A DNA stretch of 64,000 nt from JBEATZ01 sp041178545 (lineage in GTDB: Bacteria; Planctomycetota; UBA1135; UBA2386), in contig JBEGVB010000167.1 in assembly GCA_041178545.1 (NCBI GenBank), positions 1 through 64,000 of the forward strand, read 5' to 3'. A program made the translations under genes and the position numbers. Below the pieces are notes generated by a model. The model searched no databases. It saw only the letters and a list, made by a program, of their open reading frames with translations, and had not been told where the DNA came from. Positions within the stretch are counted from its first letter, which is position 1. Each line of letters opens with the position of its first letter. Positions 1-8,674 of the stretch are shown here, piece by piece.

Positions 1-1
1 C

Positions 2-1603
2 ATTCAGGTGCAGGTCGGCGGCGAGACGAAGACGTTCAGCCCGCCGGAAATTTCCGCGATGATTCTCGCGAAGCTCAAGAGCGACGCGGAGGCGAAGCTC
101 GGCGAGAAAATCACGCAGGCCATCATCACGGTGCCCGCGTATTTCAACGACTCCCAGCGCACGGCCACGAAGGACGCTGGCAAGATTGCGGGCCTCGACG
201 TGCTTCGCATCATCAACGAACCCACGGCCGCATCGCTCGCCTACGGGCTCGACAAGAAGAAGGACGAGAAAATCGCCGTGTATGATCTCGGCGGCGGCAC
301 GTTCGACATTTCCGTGCTCGAAATCGGCGACGGCGTCTTTGAAGTAAAAGCCACCAACGGCGACACGCACCTCGGCGGCGACGACTTCGACGACCGCATC
401 ATCCAGTGGCTCTGCGAGAGCTTCCAGAAGCAGTACGGCATCGACCTGCGCAAGGACCAGATGGCCCTGCAGCGCCTCAAGGAGGCTGCCGAGAAGGCGA
501 AGATCGAGTTGAGCGCTGCCCAGCAGACGGCCATCAACCTGCCGTTCATCACCATGGACCAGACCGGTCCCAAGCACCTGAGCGAGAACCTCACGCGTGC
601 CAAGTTCGAGCAGCTGTGCGAGGACCTGTTCGAGCGCTGCAAGCGTCCGGTCGTGAAGTGCATGGAGGACGCGCGCATGAAGGCCGCGGAGATCGACGAG
701 GTCATCCTCGTCGGCGGCTCCTCGCGCATCCCGCGCGTGCAGCAGTTGGTGAAGGACCTGTTCGCCAAGGAGCCGAACCGCTCGGTCAACCCCGACGAGG
801 TCGTGAGCCTCGGCGCGGCCATCCAGGGCGGCGTCCTCGGTGGCGAGGTCAGCGACGTGCTGCTCCTCGACGTCACCCCGCTGTCGCTCGGCATCGAGAC
901 GATGGGCGGCGTGATGACCAAGCTCATCGAGCGCAACACCACGATCCCCACCAGCCGTTCCAACGTGTTCTCCACCGCCGCGGACAACCAGCCCGGCGTG
1001 GACATCCACGTGCTGCAGGGTGAGCGCGAGTTCGCCAAGGACAACCGCACCCTCGGCAGGTTCAAGCTGGACGGCATCCCGCCGGCACCGCGCGGCACGC
1101 CGCAGATCGAGGTCACCTTCGACATCGACGCCAACGGCATCCTCAGCGTGACCGCCAAGGACAAGGGCACGGGCAAGGAGCAGAAGGTCAAGATCGAGGT
1201 CGGTTCCGGCTTGTCCAAGGACGAGGTGGAGCGCATGCAGCGCGACGCCGAGGCCCATGCAGCCGAGGACAAGAAGGCGCGCGAGCTCGTCGACCTGCGC
1301 AACCAGGCGGACTCGATGGCCTACCAGGCCGAGAAGATGCTCAAGGACCAGGGCGACAAGGTGGACGGCGCGACCAAGGGCCAGGTCGAGGGCGCGATCG
1401 CCAGCCTGAAGAAGGCTGCCGAGGGCGAGGACGCGGCCAAGCTGAAGCAGGCCATCGCCGACTTCGAGCAGGTCGTGCAGAAGGCCGGCGCCGCCATGCA
1501 GCAGGGTGCTGGTGCGGGCGCAGGCGGCCCGACCGGCGGTGCCCAGGCCTCGGGCAAGACCGAGGACGACATCAAGGACGCAGACTTCGAAGTGAAGAGC
1601 TGA
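2..1603 (+). CDS. dnaK: Molecular chaperone DnaK (Hsp70), 5' end cut by window
   Basis: ATP-dependent cytoplasmic Hsp70 that binds exposed hydrophobic peptides and works with DnaJ and GrpE. The reading frame is open to the left window edge, so roughly the first 100-110 residues are missing. Visible motifs are the nucleotide-binding signatures ITVPAYFNDSQR and YDLGGGTFDISV, then ILVGGSSRIPRVQQLV, the substrate-binding beta domain (DVTPLSLGIETMGG onward) and the helical lid. The end (DDIKDADFEVKS) resembles the acidic DnaK tail. The GTG at base 8 is internal, not a start. About the first 350 bases use ATT, AAA, GAA and TAT codons that almost vanish afterwards (see findings). Identification is certain; the lineage of the 5' part is not. 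Confidence 0.97.
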   Translation: MQVQVGGETKTFSPPEISAMILAKLKSDAEAKLGEKITQAIITVPAYFNDSQRTATKDAGKIAGLDVLRIINEPTAASLAYGLDKKKDEKIAVYDLGGGTFDISVLEIGDGVFEVKATNGDTHLGGDDFDDRIIQWLCESFQKQYGIDLRKDQMALQRLKEAAEKAKIELSAAQQTAINLPFITMDQTGPKHLSENLTRAKFEQLCEDLFERCKRPVVKCMEDARMKAAEIDEVILVGGSSRIPRVQQLVKDLFAKEPNRSVNPDEVVSLGAAIQGGVLGGEVSDVLLLDVTPLSLGIETMGGVMTKLIERNTTIPTSRSNVFSTAADNQPGVDIHVLQGEREFAKDNRTLGRFKLDGIPPAPRGTPQIEVTFDIDANGILSVTAKDKGTGKEQKVKIEVGSGLSKDEVERMQRDAEAHAAEDKKARELVDLRNQADSMAYQAEKMLKDQGDKVDGATKGQVEGAIASLKKAAEGEDAAKLKQAIADFEQVVQKAGAAMQQGAGAGAGGPTGGAQASGKTEDDIKDADFEVKS

Positions 1604-1636
1604 GGCTGACGCCTCGGCGGGTTGGTCCAGCCTCGC

Positions 1637-1670
1637 AACGGGCCCTGGCACCTCGGTGCCGGGGCCCGTT
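1637..1670 (+). terminator. Terminator-like hairpin after dnaK
   Basis: A near-perfect stem lies 33 bases after the dnaK stop: AACGGGCCC (1637-1645) pairs with GGGCCCGTT (1662-1670), and inside it GGCACC (1647-1652) pairs with GGTGCC (1655-1660). No T-run follows, so it could be a Rho-assisted or RNA-stabilising hairpin rather than a strict intrinsic terminator. Confidence 0.65.
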
Positions 1671-1803
1671 CCCGTTGGTGGACGCCCGTCTGCGTCCGCT
1701 GCGCGCGTGATTCCTGCGGGCCATGTTGCACCCCGTGCCCGGCTCCGGGAAGGTGAGCCGGGTAGAGAGTCCAGTCTGGTCCGATCCACTGTCGGGAGGA
1801 GTC

Positions 1804-2943
1804 ATGATGCTGCCGTTCTCGAGACCCGTTTCCGTTCTGGGCCTGTTGCTGGTCGCAGCCTGTGCGACCGCGAAAGTCGATCCACCCGAGGTGCCGGTGA
1901 TGCCCACTGCGCCCGCGGTGGAACTCGACCAGTTGCCGGTCCCGCCGGCTGCCGTGCCGAGGCCACCACTGCCGCCCAGCTACACGCTGCCCAAGGCAAC
2001 GGACGTTGCGTGGCAGTCCGTCTGGCAGGAGGACTTCGTCAACGACAGTGCTCCGCAGGTTCTGCCCAAGGGGCAGTTGCCTCCCGTCGCTGTGGTCACG
2101 CCGAAGGATGTCGCAGAGACCGCGCGCCTCGGCATGGTCTCCGGACTGCTTGCGGTGGACGTCGCTGCAGCTGACATGGGCAAGGACCTTGCTGCAGAAC
2201 TGCGCATGGAGGACAAGGGCACCACGCTCGCCCACCTCCTCCAACTGGCGGACCCCATCGGCCGCTGGGTGCACTCGGATGCGTTCAAGGCACCGGCTGT
2301 GAAGTCGGCACTGGTCGTGCGCGTCTATTCACACGAGCAGGTCGCAAGGCGGGTGGTCAAGTTCGACATCGCCCCGCACCTGCAGAGACTCGCGGAGTAC
2401 AACGAGAAGGTGGTCGAGTTCCAGTCGCGTCGAGATGCCTACCACGCCGACCGTGCGAAGTACGACCAGAAGTTCGCGGAGTACCAACGGGCCATGCAGG
2501 TCTGGCGCACGGCAATGACGGCTCGCATCGACGAGGCCCGCCGTCAGCACGAGGTGGAGTCGGCAAGGGTGGAGGCCGACTATGCCCGGCGGTGGGAGGA
2601 GTACCGGAAGAAGGTCGATGAGAACGGGCAGGAAGCCGTCGTCCGGGTCGCTTTGTCCAGGAAGCCCTTCGATGCCCCGGTGCTGCCTGTCGCAAGGGAT
2701 GCCGATCCAGCGGTCGTCGTGGACGCCCTCGCAACCTTGTCCCTGGAGCAGATGCGCGACCTGCTGCTCGCCACCGCGACGGAATCAGTGCCCGCGACCT
2801 CGGTCCGGCTGGGGGGGCAGTTCGTGGACGTCGCATCGGGCCTCACGACGGCCACGGTCGATGCAACCCTTGTCCTGCCCACCGGGTCGGGGAGGACGGA
2901 GGCCGGCATGCTCCGCGAGTTGATGGTCAGGCTTGCGCGCTGA
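1804..2943 (+). CDS. Lipoprotein with central coiled coil, unknown function
   Basis: I do not recognise a named family. The start at ATG 1804 is chosen because GGGAGGA (1794-1800) precedes it at ribosome-binding distance and the protein then opens with a lipoprotein signal ending in a lipobox, LLLVAAC (Cys near residue 18). A Pro-rich linker follows the cysteine. Residues around 180-290 are highly charged and rich in Arg, Glu, Lys and Tyr (for example YNEKVVEFQSRRDAYHADRA) and read as a long coiled coil. The C-terminal 90 residues are more globular. The protein of 379 residues is predicted to be membrane-anchored outside the cytoplasm. It stands alone between two terminator-like hairpins. Confidence 0.8.
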   Translation: MMLPFSRPVSVLGLLLVAACATAKVDPPEVPVMPTAPAVELDQLPVPPAAVPRPPLPPSYTLPKATDVAWQSVWQEDFVNDSAPQVLPKGQLPPVAVVTPKDVAETARLGMVSGLLAVDVAAADMGKDLAAELRMEDKGTTLAHLLQLADPIGRWVHSDAFKAPAVKSALVVRVYSHEQVARRVVKFDIAPHLQRLAEYNEKVVEFQSRRDAYHADRAKYDQKFAEYQRAMQVWRTAMTARIDEARRQHEVESARVEADYARRWEEYRKKVDENGQEAVVRVALSRKPFDAPVLPVARDADPAVVVDALATLSLEQMRDLLLATATESVPATSVRLGGQFVDVASGLTTATVDATLVLPTGSGRTEAGMLRELMVRLAR

Positions 2944-2947
2944 CGGG

Positions 2948-2973
2948 GTGACCTGGCCGTGATGGCAGGTCAC
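2948..2973 (+). terminator. Terminator-like hairpin after the lipoprotein gene
   Basis: GTGACCTG (2948-2955) and CAGGTCAC (2966-2973) form a perfect 8-bp stem with a 10-base loop, starting four bases after the stop codon. There is no T-tract. Confidence 0.5.
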
Positions 2974-3094
2974 GCCGTGCCAGCACAGTGTGTGTCGCCC
3001 TGCTCGCGCTGGCCTTTGGCCCCCGCCACCCTATCCTGTCCGCCCCCGAAGGCGGCGTGACGGCAGGTGCCGGGAGCGCTAGGCCTCACCTGCG

Positions 3095-4048
3095 ATGATC
3101 CGCACCAGCAACCTGACCAAGCGCTTCGGCGCGACCACTGCCGTCGACGGGATCTCGTTCGAGATCGGTCGAGGCGAGGTGGTGGGGTTCCTCGGCCCCA
3201 ACGGGGCAGGCAAGACCACGACCATCCGCGTGCTCACCTGTTACCACCCCGCGTCGAGCGGCACCGCTGAGGTCGCTGGGCACCGCGTCGACCTGGACCC
3301 TGTGGCGGTGCGCCGTGCCATCGGCTACCTGCCGGAGAACGTGCCGATCTACACCGACCTGCGGGTGGAGGAGTACCTCTCCTACCGTGCGGCACTCAAG
3401 GGCGTGCCGAGGCGGGAGCGGAGGGCGGCGGTGGGCCGCGCGATGGAGCGCTGTGGCGTGCTCGACGTGGCCCGCAAGCTCGTCGGCCACGTCTCGCGCG
3501 GCTACCGGCAGCGCGTGGGACTCGCAGACGCACTGGTCGCAAACCCGCCGATCCTCGTCCTCGACGAGCCGACCTCGGGACTCGACCCCAACCAACGTCG
3601 CAGGATCAAGGACCTGGTGCGCGAGTTGGCAGCCGAGCACACGATCCTGTTCAGCAGCCACATCCTGGCCGAGGTGCAGGACGTGAGTTCCCGCATCCTG
3701 ATCATCCACCGTGGCCGGCTGCGCGCCGACGGCACGCCGGACCAGCTCGTGGGCACCGCCTCCGGCAGGCGGTTGCACGTGGAGGCGCGGGCCTCCGCCG
3801 AGGGCCTGCGCGAGGCGCTCTCGCGGGTGCCCGGACTCGTCGTCGAGTCGGCAGTCGGCACCACCGAGGGTTATGCGCGGGCCGTTGCCGCGGTACCGCC
3901 CGGTGCGGACCCGCGCGATGCCGCCGCTGCCGCGCTCGCCCCCTGCATGCTGCGCGAGCTGCGCCTCGAGCTGCCCTCGCTGGAGCACTTCTTCCAGCAG
4001 GTGACCGAGGGCCGGGAACCCGTCGCGCCGGTGGAGGCTGCGTCGTGA
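3095..4048 (+). CDS. Gld-type ABC transporter ATP-binding protein (copy 1)
   Basis: Cytoplasmic ATPase of a GldA/CcmA-like ABC system; first gene of a four-gene operon. Walker A is GPNGAGKTTT (around residues 36-45), the signature is VSRGYRQRVGLADA, and Walker B is ILVLDEPTSGLDPN followed by the H-loop SSHILAE. The C-terminal 90 residues form the extra domain usual in this family. Length is 317 residues, identical to the paralogue at 56624-57577. The stop overlaps the GTG start of the permease (GTGA), suggesting translational coupling. The transported substrate is unknown; in Bacteroidetes GldA serves gliding motility, but related operons occur in many non-gliding bacteria. Confidence 0.93.
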   Translation: MIRTSNLTKRFGATTAVDGISFEIGRGEVVGFLGPNGAGKTTTIRVLTCYHPASSGTAEVAGHRVDLDPVAVRRAIGYLPENVPIYTDLRVEEYLSYRAALKGVPRRERRAAVGRAMERCGVLDVARKLVGHVSRGYRQRVGLADALVANPPILVLDEPTSGLDPNQRRRIKDLVRELAAEHTILFSSHILAEVQDVSSRILIIHRGRLRADGTPDQLVGTASGRRLHVEARASAEGLREALSRVPGLVVESAVGTTEGYARAVAAVPPGADPRDAAAAALAPCMLRELRLELPSLEHFFQQVTEGREPVAPVEAAS

Positions 4049-4812
4049 ACGCAATCCTCGTCACCCTCCGGAAGGAGCTGGTCTCGTACTGCTACAGCCC
4101 GGTCAGCTACCTGGTCGCCGTGCTGTTCTACCTGCTCCACGGCACCCTGCTCCACGCGCTGGTGGTGGCGTTCTCCCTCGGCGGCGCCGACGCGGACATC
4201 CTGCCGACGCAGAGCTACGGGCTGATGTCCACCTTCGTGATGGTGGTGCTGGTGCCCGCCCTGCTGACGATGCGCTGTTTCGCCGAGGAGCGTCGCAGCG
4301 GCTCGCTGGAGGTGCTGGTGACTGCACCCGTGCGCGACCACGAACTCGTGCTCGGCAAGTGGGGTGCAGCTGCCGCGTTCTACGCGCTGCTCTGGCTGCC
4401 CACGGTGCTCGTGCTCTGGGTGCTCACGACAGACTGGTTCCTCGCGACACCACTCTCGTTCGGTCCCGTCCTCACCGCCTACCTGGGCATGTTCCTCATC
4501 AGTGCCATGCTGCTCGCCTTCGGGGTGTTCGCCAGCAGCCTGACCGACAACGTGCTGCTCGCGGCGATCCTCGCCGTGCTGTGCAACCTCGGCCTGCTGG
4601 TGCTGCCCGGCGTGCTGCACCGTCACGTGGCGCCGTGGCTCGACAACCCGTGGGTGCGCCAGGTCTACGAGAAGGTCTGGGTCTTCGACCACTTCTCCAA
4701 CTGGTTCGCGCGCGGCCTGCTCGACACCAGCCAGGTGGTCTTCTACCTGGGCGGCATCGCCTTCTTCTTGTTCCTCACGGTCCTGAGCCTCGGCACCAGG
4801 AGGCTGGCATGA
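4045..4812 (+). CDS. Gld-type ABC transporter permease (copy 1)
   Basis: GldF/ABC-2-type membrane subunit, 255 residues, partner of the ATPase it overlaps. About six hydrophobic segments are visible, starting with YLVAVLFYLLHGTLLHALVV and ending with VVFYLGGIAFFLFLTVLSL. The MRCFAEERRSGSLEVLVTAPV stretch after the second helix is the conserved cytoplasmic motif of this permease family. It starts at GTG 4045 inside the stop of the ATPase gene, and its own stop overlaps the next ATG. Confidence 0.92.
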   Translation: MNAILVTLRKELVSYCYSPVSYLVAVLFYLLHGTLLHALVVAFSLGGADADILPTQSYGLMSTFVMVVLVPALLTMRCFAEERRSGSLEVLVTAPVRDHELVLGKWGAAAAFYALLWLPTVLVLWVLTTDWFLATPLSFGPVLTAYLGMFLISAMLLAFGVFASSLTDNVLLAAILAVLCNLGLLVLPGVLHRHVAPWLDNPWVRQVYEKVWVFDHFSNWFARGLLDTSQVVFYLGGIAFFLFLTVLSLGTRRLA

Positions 4813-6383
4813 GCCTGCGCAAGCTGCTCCATGCCCTCAACCTGCTGGTGGCCGCGTGCCTCATGCTCGTGGTGTGGGCACTGGTCACCTGGATCGGTTC
4901 GCGGCCGGCCTTCAAGCGGTTGTGGGACTTCTCGCCGCAGGCGCGCTTCAGCGTCGAGCCGGTCACCGCGGACCTGCTGCGGGGGCTCGGGGAGAAGGGC
5001 GTTCGGGTGGAGGTCCACACCTTCTACCAGCCCATCCTCGGCATGCCGGCCGAGGAGGAACCGCGCCAGCGCGCCATGATCCTGCGGCGCCTTCAGGACC
5101 TCACGACCGACCTGCTGCGGCAGTACGAGTTCCTCGGCGGCGACTCGCTGCGCGTCGTGCACCACGACCTCTTCGGCGACATCGCCAACACCCGCGCCGC
5201 GACGCAGCAGTTCGGCGTGACCACCGGCGACACCGTGGTGGTCGCAGTCGAGAACTCCGGCCGGCCGATGCGCCACAAGCGCCTCTCGCTGGAGGGCGAC
5301 CTCGGCGTGGTTGAGCTGCCCGGCTCCGGCTCGGACACCGCCATGGGGCGCCCGAACCTCCCGGTGCTCAAGGACTACAAGGGCGAGGAGGCACTGAGCT
5401 CGGCGCTCAAGAGCCTGCTCGTCCAAGGCGTGCCGGTCGTGTACGTGGTCCGCGAGCTGTCGCTGGGCATGGACCTCGACCACGTGGCCATGGGGTCCAG
5501 CTACGGCCAGTTCTTCCAGGCACTGCGCAACGAGGGGTTCGACCTGCGCACGCTCGACCTCCGCACCGGCGTGCCCAAGGACGCCACGGCAGTGGCGATC
5601 CTCGAGCCGCGGCGCGAGTTCACCGAGGCACAGGCCCGGGTGCTGTTCGACTACCTGCGGCGCGGCGGCCGCGTGTTCCTCAACTACTCGTTCGTCCCCA
5701 CCCAGGACTGGAACCCGGACGGTGGCGAACTCGGCAAGCTGATGGGCTTCTCGGTGGGGGCGCAGGCCGTCTTCCACCTGATCCCCGACCCGCGCAACCC
5801 GAGCAACCCCGGCCTCGACAACGACCCGAGCGTGGAGAAGCTGGACATCCAGGAGGCCAACCCGAACCACCCGGTGACGAAGCCCATCGTCATCGGCCGC
5901 CGTGCGCTCCAGTTCGCGGCTGCGCGCGAGCTGCGCACGCAGGCAGCTGCCGGTGCAGGCGTGCGCACGGAGGACCTGCTGCGCACCGGACCGTTCGCGT
6001 GGCTCGCCACGCTGGACGAGAGCGGTCACCCCTCGCTGGTCGCGCCGAGGCGCAGGGCGGACCAGTTCGGTTCACGCACCGTGGCCGTCGTGTGCGACGT
6101 CGACGGCGAGGAGAAGGGCACCAGCGGCCATCTCGTGGTGGCGAGCGGCCTCTTCTGCAACAACGCGGGCCTGCGCATCAACGGCGACCTCGCCCTCAAC
6201 GTGTTCAACTGGTTTGCCGAGCGCAGGGAACTCGTGACCGTGCGCGGCGACCGCTACAAGGCACGCTCGCTGCAGGCCACCGCACAGCAGCTGGACCGGG
6301 TGTGGTGGCTGCTGGTGGTGGTCGTCCCCGGTGCGATGCTCGCCGCCGGTCTCTTCACCGCCTGGCGCAGGAGCCGTACCTGA
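4809..6383 (+). CDS. GldG-family ABC-associated protein (copy 1)
   Basis: Auxiliary component of Gld-type ABC systems (ABC_transp_aux region). It has one N-terminal membrane segment (NLLVAACLMLVVWALVTWI, about residues 11-29), a large extracytoplasmic domain of about 450 residues, and one C-terminal membrane segment (WWLLVVVVPGAMLAAGLFTAW). The conserved opening of the soluble domain (FSVEPVTADLLRGLGEKGVRVEVHTFYQP, read as separate short blocks) matches the family pattern of surface-stress-like domains. The ATG at 4809 overlaps the permease stop. It is 524 residues long against 694 for the second copy, which has a longer linker. Confidence 0.88.
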   Translation: MSLRKLLHALNLLVAACLMLVVWALVTWIGSRPAFKRLWDFSPQARFSVEPVTADLLRGLGEKGVRVEVHTFYQPILGMPAEEEPRQRAMILRRLQDLTTDLLRQYEFLGGDSLRVVHHDLFGDIANTRAATQQFGVTTGDTVVVAVENSGRPMRHKRLSLEGDLGVVELPGSGSDTAMGRPNLPVLKDYKGEEALSSALKSLLVQGVPVVYVVRELSLGMDLDHVAMGSSYGQFFQALRNEGFDLRTLDLRTGVPKDATAVAILEPRREFTEAQARVLFDYLRRGGRVFLNYSFVPTQDWNPDGGELGKLMGFSVGAQAVFHLIPDPRNPSNPGLDNDPSVEKLDIQEANPNHPVTKPIVIGRRALQFAAARELRTQAAAGAGVRTEDLLRTGPFAWLATLDESGHPSLVAPRRRADQFGSRTVAVVCDVDGEEKGTSGHLVVASGLFCNNAGLRINGDLALNVFNWFAERRELVTVRGDRYKARSLQATAQQLDRVWWLLVVVVPGAMLAAGLFTAWRRSRT

Positions 6384-8122
6384 TGGGATTCCGCACGACC
6401 CTCGTGTTGCTGCTCGTGGCCGCCGTGCTGGGCACTGTGCTGTGGCTCACCCCGGACCGTGTGCCGGACCAGCCCGTGCTCGACGCACCGTTGCTCGAGG
6501 GGCGCACCCTTGCCGATGCCAAGTCCATCCGGTGGCAGCTCGCGGACCAGCCCATGGTCGAGCTGCAGCGCCGCGAGGACGGCGGCTTCCAGCTCACCGA
6601 GCCCCTGGTGGACCTTGCCTCGCGGGCTCGCGTTGCCGCGGTTGCTGCTGCCTACGACACGGCACGCATCCTGCCTGCTCGCGAGGGAGCCGCTGCCGAC
6701 GCGGGCTTCTTGGCGCAGGCAGGCCTCGACAAGCCGCGCGCCTGGTTCGAGGCGGGGTGGCCGGACGGCTCGAAGGTGCGCATCGAACTCGGCGAGCCGG
6801 GCTCCCTCGGCTCCGACATCTTCCTGCGGCGCGGCAGCACCATCCACCAGGGTTCGGTGGCCCTCCGCAGCACGCTCGAGGTCGGCCTCGAGGACCTGCG
6901 TGAGCGTCAGGTGTTCGCCAACCATCCCCTGGCCGTGTCCTCGGTGCGCGTCGACCGGCTGATGGAGTCGGGTGCACGCGAGGTGATGGAGCTCAAGCGG
7001 GTCGACTCCGGCTGGCGCATGGAGCAGCCCATCTCCACGCGCGTCGAGCCGCAGGCAACACAGTCCTTCCTCGCGCAGTTGCTCGGACTCCGCATCGACC
7101 AGTTCCCTGCCTCGGTCATGAGGTTGCCGGAGCGCGATCCCGACATCCGCGTGCACGTGGAAGGTGGCTTCGGTCCCGAGCAAGTCGACCTCTGGCGCGA
7201 CACGAGCGGCTACCTGCTCGGCAGGCTCGACAGCCGCAAGATCCGCTTCGCCAGCTCGGACCTCCAGCTGCAGGCCGTGTTCGAGGACGCAGTGGGCCGG
7301 TTGCGCGCCCGTTGGCTCGTGCCAGTCGTGAACCCCACGGAGCAGCTGTTGCGCGTGGTGGTGGACTGGGGCACTGCAGGCCCGCCCAGGCTGGTGCTGG
7401 CCCGCGAGTCCGTCCAGTCGCAGTGGATGGTGGTGGAGCCGGTGAGTGCCCTCGTCGACCCGACGGCCCTCGCCGAACTGGTGCAGGCGGTCAACAACTG
7501 CCGGGTGCTGGAGTTCCTGCCCGGCGGCAGTGCCGAGCCGAGGTACGGCATCGGTCCCGGCTCCGTGCGCGTGACGGTGTTCGCCCTCGAGCAGAAGCAG
7601 CCAGCGGTCCTCGTGCTGGGCGGCAGCGGCACGCTCGGCGAGGCAGCCGTGGCCTACTGTGCGCGCGACGACGAGATGGACCAGGTGGTTGCCGTGCCCG
7701 GCCCGGTCGCGGACCTGATGCGGCGCGAGTGGCGCGCCTACGTGAGCCGAGACGCCCTGCGCCTCGACGTGCCCGTGGGGCGTGTCGAGACGCGGCGAGG
7801 CGACCAGCTCCGGGTGTTCGAGCTGCGCAACGGCAAGTGGTACCGCGACCCGGACGCCATACCGGTGGCGGAGCTGCCAGACCTCGTGGACGAGCTGCGG
7901 GACCTGCGCGGCGAGCGCGTGGACGGCGCCCGCCTGCTCAAGCTCGGCGAGCCGGACTGGACCGTCGCGCTTTGCCGGGGCAATGGCGACCAGCTCGTGG
8001 TGTTGCGCGTGTGGGACCGCGGACCGACCGCGCCCCTGCTGGTGCAGCCCAACAGCCAGCCTGAGCTCGTGTACGAGCTGTCGCCGTACCTCTCGGGCTA
8101 CGTGCGCGTGCTCTGGCGCTGA
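6383..8122 (+). CDS. DUF4340 domain protein of the Gld-type operon (copy 1)
   Basis: Membrane-anchored extracytoplasmic protein of 579 residues. It begins with an N-terminal hydrophobic segment (TTLVLLLVAAVLGTVLWL, residues 5-22), followed by repeated beta-rich DUF4340 units, each built around a substitution of the type IRWQLADQPMVELQRREDGG. DUF4340 proteins typically sit at the end of GldA-GldF-GldG operons, as here. The start codon shares one base with the previous stop. The molecular role is unknown; it probably forms part of the periplasmic portion of the complex. Confidence 0.85.
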   Translation: MGFRTTLVLLLVAAVLGTVLWLTPDRVPDQPVLDAPLLEGRTLADAKSIRWQLADQPMVELQRREDGGFQLTEPLVDLASRARVAAVAAAYDTARILPAREGAAADAGFLAQAGLDKPRAWFEAGWPDGSKVRIELGEPGSLGSDIFLRRGSTIHQGSVALRSTLEVGLEDLRERQVFANHPLAVSSVRVDRLMESGAREVMELKRVDSGWRMEQPISTRVEPQATQSFLAQLLGLRIDQFPASVMRLPERDPDIRVHVEGGFGPEQVDLWRDTSGYLLGRLDSRKIRFASSDLQLQAVFEDAVGRLRARWLVPVVNPTEQLLRVVVDWGTAGPPRLVLARESVQSQWMVVEPVSALVDPTALAELVQAVNNCRVLEFLPGGSAEPRYGIGPGSVRVTVFALEQKQPAVLVLGGSGTLGEAAVAYCARDDEMDQVVAVPGPVADLMRREWRAYVSRDALRLDVPVGRVETRRGDQLRVFELRNGKWYRDPDAIPVAELPDLVDELRDLRGERVDGARLLKLGEPDWTVALCRGNGDQLVVLRVWDRGPTAPLLVQPNSQPELVYELSPYLSGYVRVLWR

Positions 8123-8182
8123 GCGGGCCGACCCCGCACTCCGGCGGGTGGATCCGTGCGCAGCCCGGGCTATGGTGCGTTC

Positions 8183-8674
8183 ATGGCACGCAAGGCCGCC
8201 GCACGCCGCTACTGGCTCTTCAAGTCGGAGCCCGACGTCTACTCGTTCCAGGACCTGCTGCGCGACCGCAAGACCTTCTGGGACGGGGTGAGGAACTACC
8301 AGGCACGCAACATGCTCCGCGACGACGTCGCGGTGGGCGACGGGGTGCTCTTCTACCACTCCAACGCCGAGCCCATGGTGGTTGCAGGCCTCTGCAAGGT
8401 GACCAAGGCAGGCAGCCCCGACCCCACGGCCTTCGACCCGAGGAGCAAGTACCACGACCCGGACAGCGATCCGTCGGACCCGACCTGGTTCGGCGTCGAA
8501 GTCGCCCCGGTTTGCGCGTTGGAGCCGCCGCTCGAGCGCGACCGGCTCAAGTCGGTCCCTGCCCTTGCGGACATGGTGCTGCTGCAGCGTGGCTCCCGGC
8601 TCTCCGTCCAGCCCGTCACCGCGGCAGAGTGGCGGGCAGTCCTCGCGCTCGCAGGCGCAAAGGAGTCCTGGTGA
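8183..8674 (+). CDS. EVE (PUA-like) domain protein
   Basis: Small 163-residue protein consisting of one EVE domain, related to thymocyte nuclear protein 1. The hallmarks are YWLFKSEPDVYSFQDL near the N terminus, WDGVRNYQARNMLR, and GDGVLFYHSNAEP. EVE domains are thought to bind modified bases in DNA or RNA; the target here is unknown. The ATG at 8183 gives the normal family start, with KSEP near residue 14. TATGGT lies six bases upstream, a spacing suited to a leaderless transcript. Its stop overlaps the next GTG start. Confidence 0.93.
   Translation: MARKAAARRYWLFKSEPDVYSFQDLLRDRKTFWDGVRNYQARNMLRDDVAVGDGVLFYHSNAEPMVVAGLCKVTKAGSPDPTAFDPRSKYHDPDSDPSDPTWFGVEVAPVCALEPPLERDRLKSVPALADMVLLQRGSRLSVQPVTAAEWRAVLALAGAKESW

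Noticed and set aside
8..1603. GTG at base 8 as the dnaK start
   Set aside because: The frame is open to the window edge and the normal first ATP-binding motif (around the first 100 residues) is missing, so the true start lies upstream.
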